A stretch of 9,931 bases of DNA, taken from Bacteroidales bacterium. Lineage in GTDB: Bacteria; Bacteroidota; Bacteroidia; Bacteroidales; UBA10428. Location: positions 1 through 9,931 of the forward strand of contig DNTK01000497.1 of the NCBI GenBank assembly GCA_003508755.1. The letters run 5' to 3'. The notes under the pieces were generated by a model, which had not been told where the DNA came from, did not search any database, and saw only the letters and a list, made by a program, of their open reading frames with translations. Shown piece by piece: positions 1 to 6,466 of this stretch; position 1 is the first letter of the stretch; each line of letters opens with the position of its first letter. Both the position numbers and the translations under genes were made by a program.

Positions 1-1552
1 TGTAAGCTATCTTTTGGGATATTGGTACTTATTTATTTTTTGGGTGCTTCTTATCGCCGGTATGATAAAATTCTACCCAAAACTCATGTGGCTGAGGGTT
101 ATTGAAATAAGGAACAAATTGTGGTACTCAATTCTACTTTTCTCTATAAGTTTATTAATTATTGGTGGTGGTTTTGGAGTTGCACGCGGACTGGAAGGCA
201 AGCCACTACGATTAATTTCTGCAAATGATTATGTTTCACCCAAATTTACACCCTTACTCCTCAATACACCTTTTAGTGTAGTAAATACTATGGGACATAA
301 AACACTTTCCGGGAAAACGTATTTTTCGTTTTCAGAAGCAGAAAAGTATTATTCACCATTGCACCAATTTAACAAGAATGAATCTTTTAAACCCAGGAAT
401 GTTGTTATTATAATACTGGAAAGTTTTAGTTCTGAATATGTATTCGGCCATAAGACAGAAGAAGCTAACTTTACCCCATTTCTTGATTCATTGATATCAC
501 AAGGATTATTGTGCAGCAATACAGTTGCCAACAGTTACAACTCGCGTGATGCATTACCGGCAATTTTGGCCGGTTTTCCATCCCTTGAGCGAATTGATTA
601 TATGGGTTCACGTTATTCAACCAATAACTTCAGAGGATTACCCTTTCTTTTAAAACAAAAGAATTACCATACCAGTTTTTTTCATGGTGGGCACAACGGA
701 ACCATGAGTTTTGATATTTTTACAAAAGCTGCAGGAATTGATAATTACTTTGGGTTTGATGAGTTTGTTGCTGCCAGAGGAAAATCAGGTATTGACGGGG
801 GTTGGGGAATTTATGACGATTGTTTTTTTCAGTATATGGCCGAAGAAATGGATAAGTTTCCGGAGCCCTTCTTCTCAACTTTATTTTCACTTTCATCACA
901 CGATCCATATCCCATTCCAAAGTCAATTAGAGATAAGTTTCCTGAAGGACCTTTACCCATATTAAAATCGGTGGCATATACGGATTATTCGCTCAGAAAT
1001 TTTTTCGATACTATTAAGACTAAAGATTGGTTTGCGAATACTTTGTTTGTTATCGTAGCAGATCATACCTCTCAATCAATACTTCCTGAATATAAAAACC
1101 CTAAAGCAAGGTTTGCAATACCTTTATTGTTTTATTCTCCGGGTGATTTTGAATTACAGGGTGAGTTCAAAGGAATTTGTCAGCAAACCGATATCATGCC
1201 CAGTATTCTCGATTACCTAAATTATGAAAAATCATTTATTGCCTGGGGTAACAGTGTTTTTGAGGATGATTACAGGTTTGCCGTCAACTATTTGGGTACC
1301 ACATACCATATAATAGATTCGACCTACTTCCTAAACTTCGATGGCTATAAATCCTGGGCTATATTTGACTACCAAAAGGATCCAATGCAAAAATACAATC
1401 AATGCAATACCGGAGTTGATATTCAGTGCTTCGTCGAACCCTATTTAAAAGCATATATCCAGCAATACGAGTACCGTATGATAAACAACCTTATGGCGGA
1501 TACACTGCTTAGGTTCAGTGATGACAATATTGCTGAAATGGGTGTTAATTAA
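1..1552 (+). CDS. LtaS/MdoB-family membrane sulfatase-fold transferase, 5' partial
   Basis: The reading frame is open to the left edge, so the true start lies outside the window and 516 residues are visible, counted here from the codon at base 2. Two hydrophobic segments (about 1-24 and 41-59) are the tail of a multi-spanning N-terminal membrane region. An extracytoplasmic alkaline-phosphatase/sulfatase-fold domain follows. Its family motifs are visible: VVIIILESFS with the metal-binding Glu at about 140; ANSYNSRDALPAIL, where Ser181 sits at the usual Thr/Ser nucleophile position; WGIYDD at 268-273; SSHDPY with His300; and VADH with Asp354-His355. In characterised relatives (LtaS, MdoB) this domain transfers phosphoglycerol-type groups from a lipid donor. 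Bacteroidota lack classical teichoic acid, so the acceptor here is unknown. A phosphatase or phosphoethanolamine transferase role is also possible. The family call is firm and the substrate is not. Its stop overlaps that of the convergent M48 gene. Confidence 0.88.
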   Translation, partial: VSYLLGYWYLFIFWVLLIAGMIKFYPKLMWLRVIEIRNKLWYSILLFSISLLIIGGGFGVARGLEGKPLRLISANDYVSPKFTPLLLNTPFSVVNTMGHKTLSGKTYFSFSEAEKYYSPLHQFNKNESFKPRNVVIIILESFSSEYVFGHKTEEANFTPFLDSLISQGLLCSNTVANSYNSRDALPAILAGFPSLERIDYMGSRYSTNNFRGLPFLLKQKNYHTSFFHGGHNGTMSFDIFTKAAGIDNYFGFDEFVAARGKSGIDGGWGIYDDCFFQYMAEEMDKFPEPFFSTLFSLSSHDPYPIPKSIRDKFPEGPLPILKSVAYTDYSLRNFFDTIKTKDWFANTLFVIVADHTSQSILPEYKNPKARFAIPLLFYSPGDFELQGEFKGICQQTDIMPSILDYLNYEKSFIAWGNSVFEDDYRFAVNYLGTTYHIIDSTYFLNFDGYKSWAIFDYQKDPMQKYNQCNTGVDIQCFVEPYLKAYIQQYEYRMINNLMADTLLRFSDDNIAEMGVN

Positions 1553-2349
1553 TATTGTTCCATTTCAGTCTTAAGGTGCTCCCAACGATTGGCATCAATT
1601 ACCGGTTTTTCTTCGATATCAATTTCGTTGCATAAATTCAGAATCTCTGCTGCCCGCTCTTTTGCAATAGGATGTGTGCTTACCCACTCGAGTTGTTTGG
1701 GGACATCCGCATAATCGTTTGAAAAGCGAAACAAGAAATTAGCAAGATTTTCCGGATTAATATTTGCGTTGGCAAGGTATTCCACTGCCACTGCATCGGC
1801 TTCGGATTCAAGGTCACGGCTATAATGATTTGAGGAAATCATGTGAATCATTTCGCCAATCATTTCACGATTACCATTTCCGCTAATAATTGCGCTTATA
1901 AGGGTTATACCAATTTCTTTGGTAAGTTTCTTCATAACATGATCCTTTTCGATATGGGCCAATTCATGAGCCATTACCGAAGCAAGTTCTTCCGGAGTTT
2001 TACAATATTTTATCAGTCCGCTGTGAATTACAATGTGTCTGCCGGGAAAAGCATAGGCATTTATATCTTCATTATGAATAACCAGAAGCTTAATTGAACT
2101 GGTATCAACATTATTACTTTCACAAATATGATTAAATATGTAATTTGTGTTTTTAGGAATACTGCCATGCTCAATTTCCTGGTTGGCAATCGTAAGCTGT
2201 TCTATAAAGAGTTCGCCCAGAAGGTTTTCCCTGTTCTCTGAGATTTCTTGCAGTTTTTCCGCTCCGGTATAATTTATCCGACTCAAAGCAAACCAAAGTA
2301 AAAAGAAGGAGCCGACAAATATTAGCAGTTGTCTGAGTATCTTTTCCAT
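1549..2349 (-). CDS. M48 family zinc metalloprotease, membrane-anchored
   Basis: This 266-residue protein has one N-terminal hydrophobic segment (about residues 7-23) and then a soluble domain, probably extracytoplasmic. The M48 signature is complete: HELAH at 128-132 supplies two zinc-binding His and the catalytic Glu129, and ESEAD at 181-185 supplies the third ligand, most likely Glu181. STHP at 214-217 followed by Arg is the conserved C-terminal M48 motif seen in BepA/LoiP/YcaL-type enzymes. There is no lipobox and there are no TPR repeats, so it is a minimal one-domain version. Related enzymes degrade or assist misfolded envelope proteins, and a similar quality-control role is inferred here. 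It is the last gene of a four-gene minus-strand cluster, starting 6 bp after the DUF4870-like gene. Its stop codon interlocks with that of the convergent sulfatase-type gene in the tetranucleotide TTAA. Confidence 0.93.
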   Translation of the reverse strand: MEKILRQLLIFVGSFFLLWFALSRINYTGAEKLQEISENRENLLGELFIEQLTIANQEIEHGSIPKNTNYIFNHICESNNVDTSSIKLLVIHNEDINAYAFPGRHIVIHSGLIKYCKTPEELASVMAHELAHIEKDHVMKKLTKEIGITLISAIISGNGNREMIGEMIHMISSNHYSRDLESEADAVAVEYLANANINPENLANFLFRFSNDYADVPKQLEWVSTHPIAKERAAEILNLCNEIDIEEKPVIDANRWEHLKTEMEQY

Positions 2350-2355
2350 TGCGAA

Positions 2356-2787
2356 TTATTTATTTTGGAATGAGTTTGCTATAGAACTAAAAAACCACCA
2401 TTCTACATGTTTTCCTTTACGCGTATATACAGCGGCAATGATGGTAGCAACAAATTCAATTAAATTAAAAATAAATGCTGTAATGATATAAGCAATAAAA
2501 TTATTGGTCACATCCACATCTCTGAATAATATTGATAATGTCCAGATAATGGCCGTACTGTTCATTAAAAAAACTGCCAATTGCGACAATAAAGCTTGTG
2601 TACAATGCCATTTAACGAAGCCGCCACTTTTTAAATTGTTTAAGAAAAACAGAAGTGTCGCCAGGAGGTTTACAATGGGCAGAGGCAATCCGGCCATTAA
2701 TGCAACCAACGACATTACATAAGCATTAGAAGCTTTTTCAGCTTCCACGTCTGCTGGTTTGTAAGAAAATTCCTTTATTTCAATCAT
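2356..2787 (-). CDS. DUF4870-like small integral membrane protein
   Basis: This 143-residue protein has a charged N-terminal stretch (1-20) and hydrophobic segments at about 22-50, 63-88 and 95-121. The segment FVKWHCTQALLSQL (57-70), which follows the first membrane region, resembles the hallmark of DUF4870/Tic20-like proteins, where a polar F-x-x-x-H-x-x-QAL motif opens the second membrane helix. The YTRKGKHVEWW stretch (121-131) resembles the Gly-Lys-rich C-terminal segment of that family. The biochemical function of the family is not established. The start ATG overlaps the TGA stop of the upstream DUF2752 gene (ATGA, a 4 bp overlap), which implies translational coupling, and the M48 protease gene follows 6 bp downstream. 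The family call rests on pattern similarity, so it could be a divergent relative. Confidence 0.72.
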   Translation of the reverse strand: MIEIKEFSYKPADVEAEKASNAYVMSLVALMAGLPLPIVNLLATLLFFLNNLKSGGFVKWHCTQALLSQLAVFLMNSTAIIWTLSILFRDVDVTNNFIAYIITAFIFNLIEFVATIIAAVYTRKGKHVEWWFFSSIANSFQNK

Positions 2788-3194
2788 ATTCCTTTAACTA
2801 TGTTCCAAATCCAATTGGCAATTATTAAGAGAATTGCAGTGAAAGCAATCCATCGGTTTTGTAGAGTAGTTTCTGTAAGCTTAAAGAAATCATAAAACCG
2901 GTTCTTTTTTCGGATCAGATCGCTCACTACTATAAGCGGTGATGCAACCAGTAAAAGTGCTGCTAAGAATCCCAAAGGATTAAGTTGTATGCCGCGGGAA
3001 ATCTGACCCTGGGCAATTTGAGCTACCGAGCGGGTGGTTCCACATGCCGGACAGGGGACTTTAGTCACCGTTTTAAACAAGCACAAGGTACGTGTTGAGG
3101 TTACTTCGGCAGGTTTTCTGATGTTATAAAAAACCAACCCGTATCCAACAAGAGAGAAAACAAGAACCAGGATATATAGCCTGTTTCTTGTCAT
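2784..3194 (-). CDS. DUF2752 family membrane protein
   Basis: The protein has 136 residues from the ATG at 3194. A TTG six bases upstream (3200), directly after the previous stop, would add two residues, but the ATG is preferred. There are hydrophobic segments at about 5-24, 73-92 and 117-134. The DUF2752 signature is clear: VPCPACGTTRS (about 46-56) with two closely spaced cysteines, then a Gly (about 63) and LNPLGF (about 71-76), matching the family pattern CPxCGxTR...G...NP. A further cysteine lies about ten residues before the motif. The Cys pair could bind a metal or be redox-active, but this is inference and the family has no settled function. The gene follows the TM2 gene with only 6 bp between and shares an ATGA overlap with the next gene. 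TM2 and DUF2752 genes are often neighbours in Bacteroidota. Confidence 0.88.
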   Translation of the reverse strand: MTRNRLYILVLVFSLVGYGLVFYNIRKPAEVTSTRTLCLFKTVTKVPCPACGTTRSVAQIAQGQISRGIQLNPLGFLAALLLVASPLIVVSDLIRKKNRFYDFFKLTETTLQNRWIAFTAILLIIANWIWNIVKGI

Positions 3195-3200
3195 GGCCAA

Positions 3201-3536
3201 TTATAAAATTGTCTGAAGTTTTTCAAGATTTACTTCGCGTGTGCGGCCCATAATCAGAAACCAGTCAACAATTTGCCAGATGCCTAAGCCACCGCATGTG
3301 AGAAGTTTTGCTACTCCTAGTCCTGTATCACCAATGTAAAATCGGTCGATACCAAAGTAGCCAACGAATAATGAAATGATCAAAGCAACAGTGGGGTCTT
3401 TAAAATTCAGAGACTGAAGTAAAATGAATTTATCATCGTCTAGTGCTAATAATCGTTCGCGAATTGCAGGAATTTGATGGCTTTCGAATTGCTTGCCATT
3501 CGTCATTAAAAACATATCAACTTTTTGCGCGTCCAT
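3201..3536 (-). CDS. TM2 domain-containing membrane protein
   Basis: This 111-residue protein is the first gene of the minus-strand cluster. A 45-residue charged N-terminal region, without a signal peptide and probably cytoplasmic, precedes a classic TM2 domain at about 46-95. Its elements are KDP at 46-48, a first membrane helix ending in GYFGIDRFYIGD (59-70), then KLLTCGGLGIW (77-87) and IVDWFLIMGRTRE (89-101). The paired helices with a short DRFY-containing turn and the GG-x-GIW motif are diagnostic of the family. TM2 proteins are known from bacteria to animals, and their molecular role in bacteria is unclear. The stop codon lies 6 bp before the preferred start of the DUF2752 gene, so the two are almost certainly co-transcribed. 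Transcription should begin in the divergent gap at 3537-3689. Confidence 0.93.
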   Translation of the reverse strand: MDAQKVDMFLMTNGKQFESHQIPAIRERLLALDDDKFILLQSLNFKDPTVALIISLFVGYFGIDRFYIGDTGLGVAKLLTCGGLGIWQIVDWFLIMGRTREVNLEKLQTIL

Positions 3537-3689
3537 TTCTTTGATTTTCTAATTAGGTTAGAATTGAATTTCCTATCTAAAGAAACAGCAATAATTGAAT
3601 AAAAGCAAATTTTACTATGTAATTTTACCGATAATGTATTGAATATTCTATTTTTACATTCATCAAAATCAACATCAAAAATAAATTCA
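3537..3689. promoter_or_regulatory. Divergent intergenic region with three ATTGAAT repeats
   Basis: This 153 bp AT-rich gap separates the TM2 cluster (minus strand) from the exported-protein gene (plus strand), so it should hold promoters for both. The heptamer ATTGAAT occurs three times in the same orientation, at 3563-3569, 3594-3600 and 3638-3644. The first two extend to AATTGAAT, and the third leads into the 8 bp palindrome GAATATTC (3641-3648). A -7-like TATTTTTA lies at 3649-3656 for the plus-strand gene, but I see no well-placed -33 partner. The repeats could be operator half-sites or chance in AT-rich DNA. Confidence 0.35.
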
Positions 3690-4235
3690 ATGAAAACATT
3701 TTTAATCCTGTTTGTAGCACTTTTTAGTGTAAGTCTGATGGCACAAGATTACGATGCCTCCTCAATTGAAGTATCAAAATCGGACGTGGAGCACTTTATT
3801 AAAAACTATCCGGCTATTGAGAAGGAATTTGAAAATTATGATGCCACCGAATTCGATTATAAGCCCGAGAGCGGAGGCGACATTCAATCCTTTATTACTG
3901 CGCTAGAAGGTCACGAAGAAGCAAATAAAATTGTCAGAAAATATGGATATACCGATTTACCTGACTGGGCTATGAAAACCTGGACCATTGCAATGACTTA
4001 TGTTTCCCTAAAAATGGAAGGTGAGGCCATGCCCGCAATGCAGGAAGCTATCAAACAAATTGAAAATGATGAATCGATGACGCCTGAGCAAAAAGAAGCT
4101 GCACTTGCTCAAATGAAAAGTGTAATGGGCGCCATGGAAACTGCCTATGCACCCTCTACAAACCCAAAAAATGTTGCCGCAGTAAAGCCCTATGTTAATC
4201 AGTTGGATGCATTGTTTGATGGCGACGATGATTAG
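3690..4235 (+). CDS. Exported protein of unknown function
   Basis: The ATG at 3690 gives 181 residues that begin with a clean signal peptide: Lys2, a hydrophobic core, and a probable cleavage in SLMA|QD after residue 18. An in-frame TTG at 3639 would put 17 polar residues ahead of the signal peptide, so it is rejected. The mature protein is acidic, Cys-free and looks mostly helical. An early segment (VEHFIKNYPAIEKEFENY) is followed by Trp-containing helices around residues 90-112. Next comes an amphipathic Met/Gln/Glu-rich stretch with MTPEQKEAALAQMK (about 124-137), and the acidic tail ends in DGDDD. There is no lipobox, catalytic signature or membrane helix after the signal. I do not recognise the family. 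It probably lies in the periplasm. It is transcribed alone, divergently from the TM2 cluster and convergently with the EamA transporter gene. Confidence 0.85.
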   Translation: MKTFLILFVALFSVSLMAQDYDASSIEVSKSDVEHFIKNYPAIEKEFENYDATEFDYKPESGGDIQSFITALEGHEEANKIVRKYGYTDLPDWAMKTWTIAMTYVSLKMEGEAMPAMQEAIKQIENDESMTPEQKEAALAQMKSVMGAMETAYAPSTNPKNVAAVKPYVNQLDALFDGDDD

Positions 4236-4256
4236 AGATATTCCTATATCTTTAAA
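4236..4256 (+). terminator. Possible weak hairpin terminator after the exported-protein gene
   Basis: Directly after the TAG stop, AGATAT (4236-4241) and ATATCT (4246-4251) form a perfect six-pair stem with a TCCT loop, followed by only three T residues (one already in the stem). A competing longer-range pairing joins GATATTC (4237-4243) with GAATATC (4264-4270). Both stems are AT-rich and weak, so this is a tentative call. Confidence 0.22.
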
Positions 4257-4353
4257 AGAAAAAGAATATCTAATGTAGAATTTACACCAACAAATACCCG
4301 GTCAATGTTAAATGCAAAGGGGGGAGTTGGATGTTTTATTGTTTTCAAAAAAA

Positions 4354-5229
4354 TTATTTTCTCCCGCGGGTAAAGTGCACCAGGTAGATGCCAACGATTA
4401 TTACCATACCTCCTGAGATATGCCAGATGGTGAAACGCTCACTCAGCACAAAAATGGCTATTGTGGCTGTTATTACCGGTTGTCCCAGTAAGGTTGGAGC
4501 AATTACCGAAGCAGGCAATATACCTTGTGTATAGTTGATTAGAAACCAGCCGCCGACCTGGATTAGAATACCCATGGCTAGCCAAAACATCCAGGTTTCT
4601 GAGGAGTATCCGGTAAAATCCAGTTGAAATATAATTCCGTACATACCCGCTGTTAATGCTGTTGAAAGCGTACTTATGTATAAAAACGATATTGTATTCA
4701 GATATTTCCTGCCAGGTTGTGCAAATAGTTGATATCCCGCATAAAATACGCCTGCCATTAATCCATAAACAATGCCTTTTAAGGTGGCACCAGGCTCAAA
4801 TATATCTTTTGCTACCAATAATGCAATGCCAAATATTGCAACAGAAAGTCCAAGCCAAAATCCAAGGTTTTGTCTTTCGTTAAAAAACACGATAGCGCCT
4901 ATGCCAACCCACAATGGTGCAAGATTACCAACCAGAGTTGGCAAGGTTGCATTGGATGTCATGATACCAGTTGTCCAGAACGCCATGTCAGTAGCTAAAC
5001 AAATTCCGGCTAGAGTTGCTATTAATAATCCCTTTAGAGGAATTTTCGTTTTCTTTTGAAAATAGGAAATTACGAATATTGGGGTTAATGCTATTCCTCC
5101 TATAACCATTCTGTAAAAGGTGGTTATTATGCCCGGAGCATCAGCGAGTTTGATAAGTATGGGCGAAATGCCTATTAATAGCAATCCTCCAAACAAGGCC
5201 GAATAGGTATGTACTTTTCCACTTTCCAA
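4354..5229 (-). CDS. EamA-type drug/metabolite transporter (DMT superfamily)
   Basis: This 291-residue integral membrane protein has about ten hydrophobic helices arranged as two EamA repeats (roughly 8-140 and 150-287). The first repeat ends in the typical stretch NLAPLWVGIGAIVFFNER (102-119). The second has the equivalent PASVIAPTLLGQPVITA followed by VLSER (to 265). This duplicated pattern with a Pro-rich helix and a terminal Glu-Arg is characteristic of DMT carriers, which export or import small metabolites across the inner membrane. The substrate cannot be read from the sequence. The start is a TTG at 5229, because no ATG lies in frame upstream and the next internal Met is beyond the first helix. 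The gene is divergent from the S9 hydrolase gene. A -7-like TACCTTAG occurs on the minus strand at 5287-5280, with no convincing -33 element. Confidence 0.93.
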   Translation of the reverse strand: MESGKVHTYSALFGGLLLIGISPILIKLADAPGIITTFYRMVIGGIALTPIFVISYFQKKTKIPLKGLLIATLAGICLATDMAFWTTGIMTSNATLPTLVGNLAPLWVGIGAIVFFNERQNLGFWLGLSVAIFGIALLVAKDIFEPGATLKGIVYGLMAGVFYAGYQLFAQPGRKYLNTISFLYISTLSTALTAGMYGIIFQLDFTGYSSETWMFWLAMGILIQVGGWFLINYTQGILPASVIAPTLLGQPVITATIAIFVLSERFTIWHISGGMVIIVGIYLVHFTRGRK

Positions 5230-5295
5230 TTGATTTTTTTTGTTTAGACAACCGAAGATACTGCTTTTAAAAAAATAGCCTAAGGTATAAACTCC

Positions 5296-5326
5296 TTGTT
5301 TTAATTGGCTTAAGTTAATATCTTAA
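5296..5326 (+). promoter_or_regulatory. Candidate Bacteroidota-type promoter for the S9 hydrolase gene
   Basis: TTG at 5296-5298 lies 20 bp before TATCTTAA (5319-5326), approximating the Bacteroidota -33 TTTG and -7 TAnnTTTG elements at their usual 19-21 bp spacing. Transcription would start near 5333. That is downstream of the in-frame ATG at 5326, which supports the ATG at 5350 as the real start. The -7 match is imperfect. Confidence 0.35.
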
Positions 5327-5349
5327 TGCAATTAATAAATCATGATACC

Positions 5350-6429
5350 ATGCAAAAGAAATTAGTTTTAGCATTGCTTCTGGGTTTTATCTGTCTACTG
5401 TCATATGGCCAGTCAACCGAAGCATTATCAGAAGAGGTAAGACAGCTTAAAAAACAAGTAGAAGATCTGAGGCATACACATGATGTGCTCTTAAAGAATA
5501 TTGATGATCTTATCTGGTATCAGAAAGTTGGTGATCTGGCCTTTATCGATAAAGTATATATGACCGGTCCTCCAAAATGGAAGGAGAAAAACCCCAATGC
5601 TCAAGGTGCCGGAAATCCTGTAAAATTCTGGTCGTATGTATTTATTCCAAAAAATGTGGATGCTACAAAAAAATATCCTCTTATTGTGTTCCCGCATGGA
5701 GGAGTGCATGCCGACTTTTCTACTTATTATGCCCACATAGTGCGCGAGCTAGTTGCACAAGGGTATATTATTGTTGCAGCAGAATACCGCGGGAGCACCG
5801 GGTATGGTAAAGCTTATTACGAACGCATCGATTATGGAGGAAGAGAGATTCAGGATGTGAAGGCAAGCCGAGATTATATGATCGAAAATTATTCAATTGT
5901 GGATAAAAACAAAGTAGGAATAATAGGCTGGAGCCATGGCGGACTAATAAGCCTAATGAATATTTTTGAGTACCCCGAAGCTTACCAGGTAGCTTATTCA
6001 GGTGTGCCTGTCAGCGATTTAATAGCAAGAATGGGATACAAAACTCAAGAATACCGAGATTTGTATGAAGTAGATTATCATGTAGGAGAATCAGCTTACG
6101 ATAATGTGGAAGAATACAGAAGACGATCCCCTGCCTGGAATGTGCACAAAATGAAAGATACCCCGCTTTTGATTCATACCAATACCAACGATGCAGATGT
6201 AAATGTATTGGAGGTGGAGCATTTGATAAAGGGGCTTAAAGCCGAAGGTAAAAAAATTGAATATCAGATCTATCAGGAGGTGGAAGGTGGTCATTCTTTC
6301 GATCGTACCGATACTAAAACAGCACAGGAAATAAGGGTTAAGATTTACAAGTTTTTAAGTAAGCAATTAAATCCCCCTAATCCAATAAATTCTGTCGAGA
6401 CTTTAAGAAAAGCTGCTTATCGTTTTTAA
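5350..6429 (+). CDS. Exported S9/prolyl-oligopeptidase-type serine hydrolase with N-terminal coiled coil
   Basis: The protein has 359 residues from the ATG at 5350, which starts a proper signal peptide (Lys3-Lys4, hydrophobic core, probable cleavage SYG|QS after residue 20). An ATG at 5326 would add eight polar residues before it. Residues about 22-57 are rich in Glu, Lys and Leu in heptad-like spacing and look like a coiled coil. An alpha/beta hydrolase domain follows: FPHGG (114-118) for the oxyanion region, EYRGSTGYG (145-153) typical of S9 peptidases, GWSHGG with nucleophile Ser195, NDADVNV with probable Asp281, and GGHSF with His315. The seven-bladed propeller of full S9 enzymes is absent. 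It could be a peptidase or an esterase of the same fold. It acts in the periplasm or at the cell surface. The TonB receptor gene begins 37 bp downstream. Confidence 0.88.
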   Translation: MQKKLVLALLLGFICLLSYGQSTEALSEEVRQLKKQVEDLRHTHDVLLKNIDDLIWYQKVGDLAFIDKVYMTGPPKWKEKNPNAQGAGNPVKFWSYVFIPKNVDATKKYPLIVFPHGGVHADFSTYYAHIVRELVAQGYIIVAAEYRGSTGYGKAYYERIDYGGREIQDVKASRDYMIENYSIVDKNKVGIIGWSHGGLISLMNIFEYPEAYQVAYSGVPVSDLIARMGYKTQEYRDLYEVDYHVGESAYDNVEEYRRRSPAWNVHKMKDTPLLIHTNTNDADVNVLEVEHLIKGLKAEGKKIEYQIYQEVEGGHSFDRTDTKTAQEIRVKIYKFLSKQLNPPNPINSVETLRKAAYRF

Positions 6430-6431
6430 CA

Positions 6432-6463
6432 TTTGCTCATTTTAATTGAAAGTTGTAATTTTT
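6432..6463 (+). promoter_or_regulatory. Candidate Bacteroidota-type promoter immediately before the TonB receptor gene
   Basis: TTTG at 6432-6435 is followed after exactly 20 bp by TAATTTTT (6456-6463), a seven-of-eight match to TAnnTTTG. This is the best promoter-like element in the window. It ends only 3 bp before the receptor ATG, so the transcript would be leaderless or nearly so if the element is used. AT-rich sequence makes chance matches possible. Confidence 0.4.
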
Positions 6464-6466
6464 AGT

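Noticed and set aside
1843..2097. Open frame of 84 codons on the plus strand opposite the M48 gene
   Set aside because: It is a shadow of the HELAH/ESEAD-coding strand, with no recognisable domain or start context.
4319..4324. Run of six G residues in the gap between the exported-protein and transporter genes
   Set aside because: It is a single G tract without partners for a quadruplex or a repeat structure, and no function can be supported.
4363..4370. CCCGCGGG palindrome near the end of the transporter gene, followed on the minus strand by a T run
   Set aside because: It is a gapless palindrome inside the coding region and cannot form a stable hairpin without losing most of its pairs, so it is not a credible intrinsic terminator.
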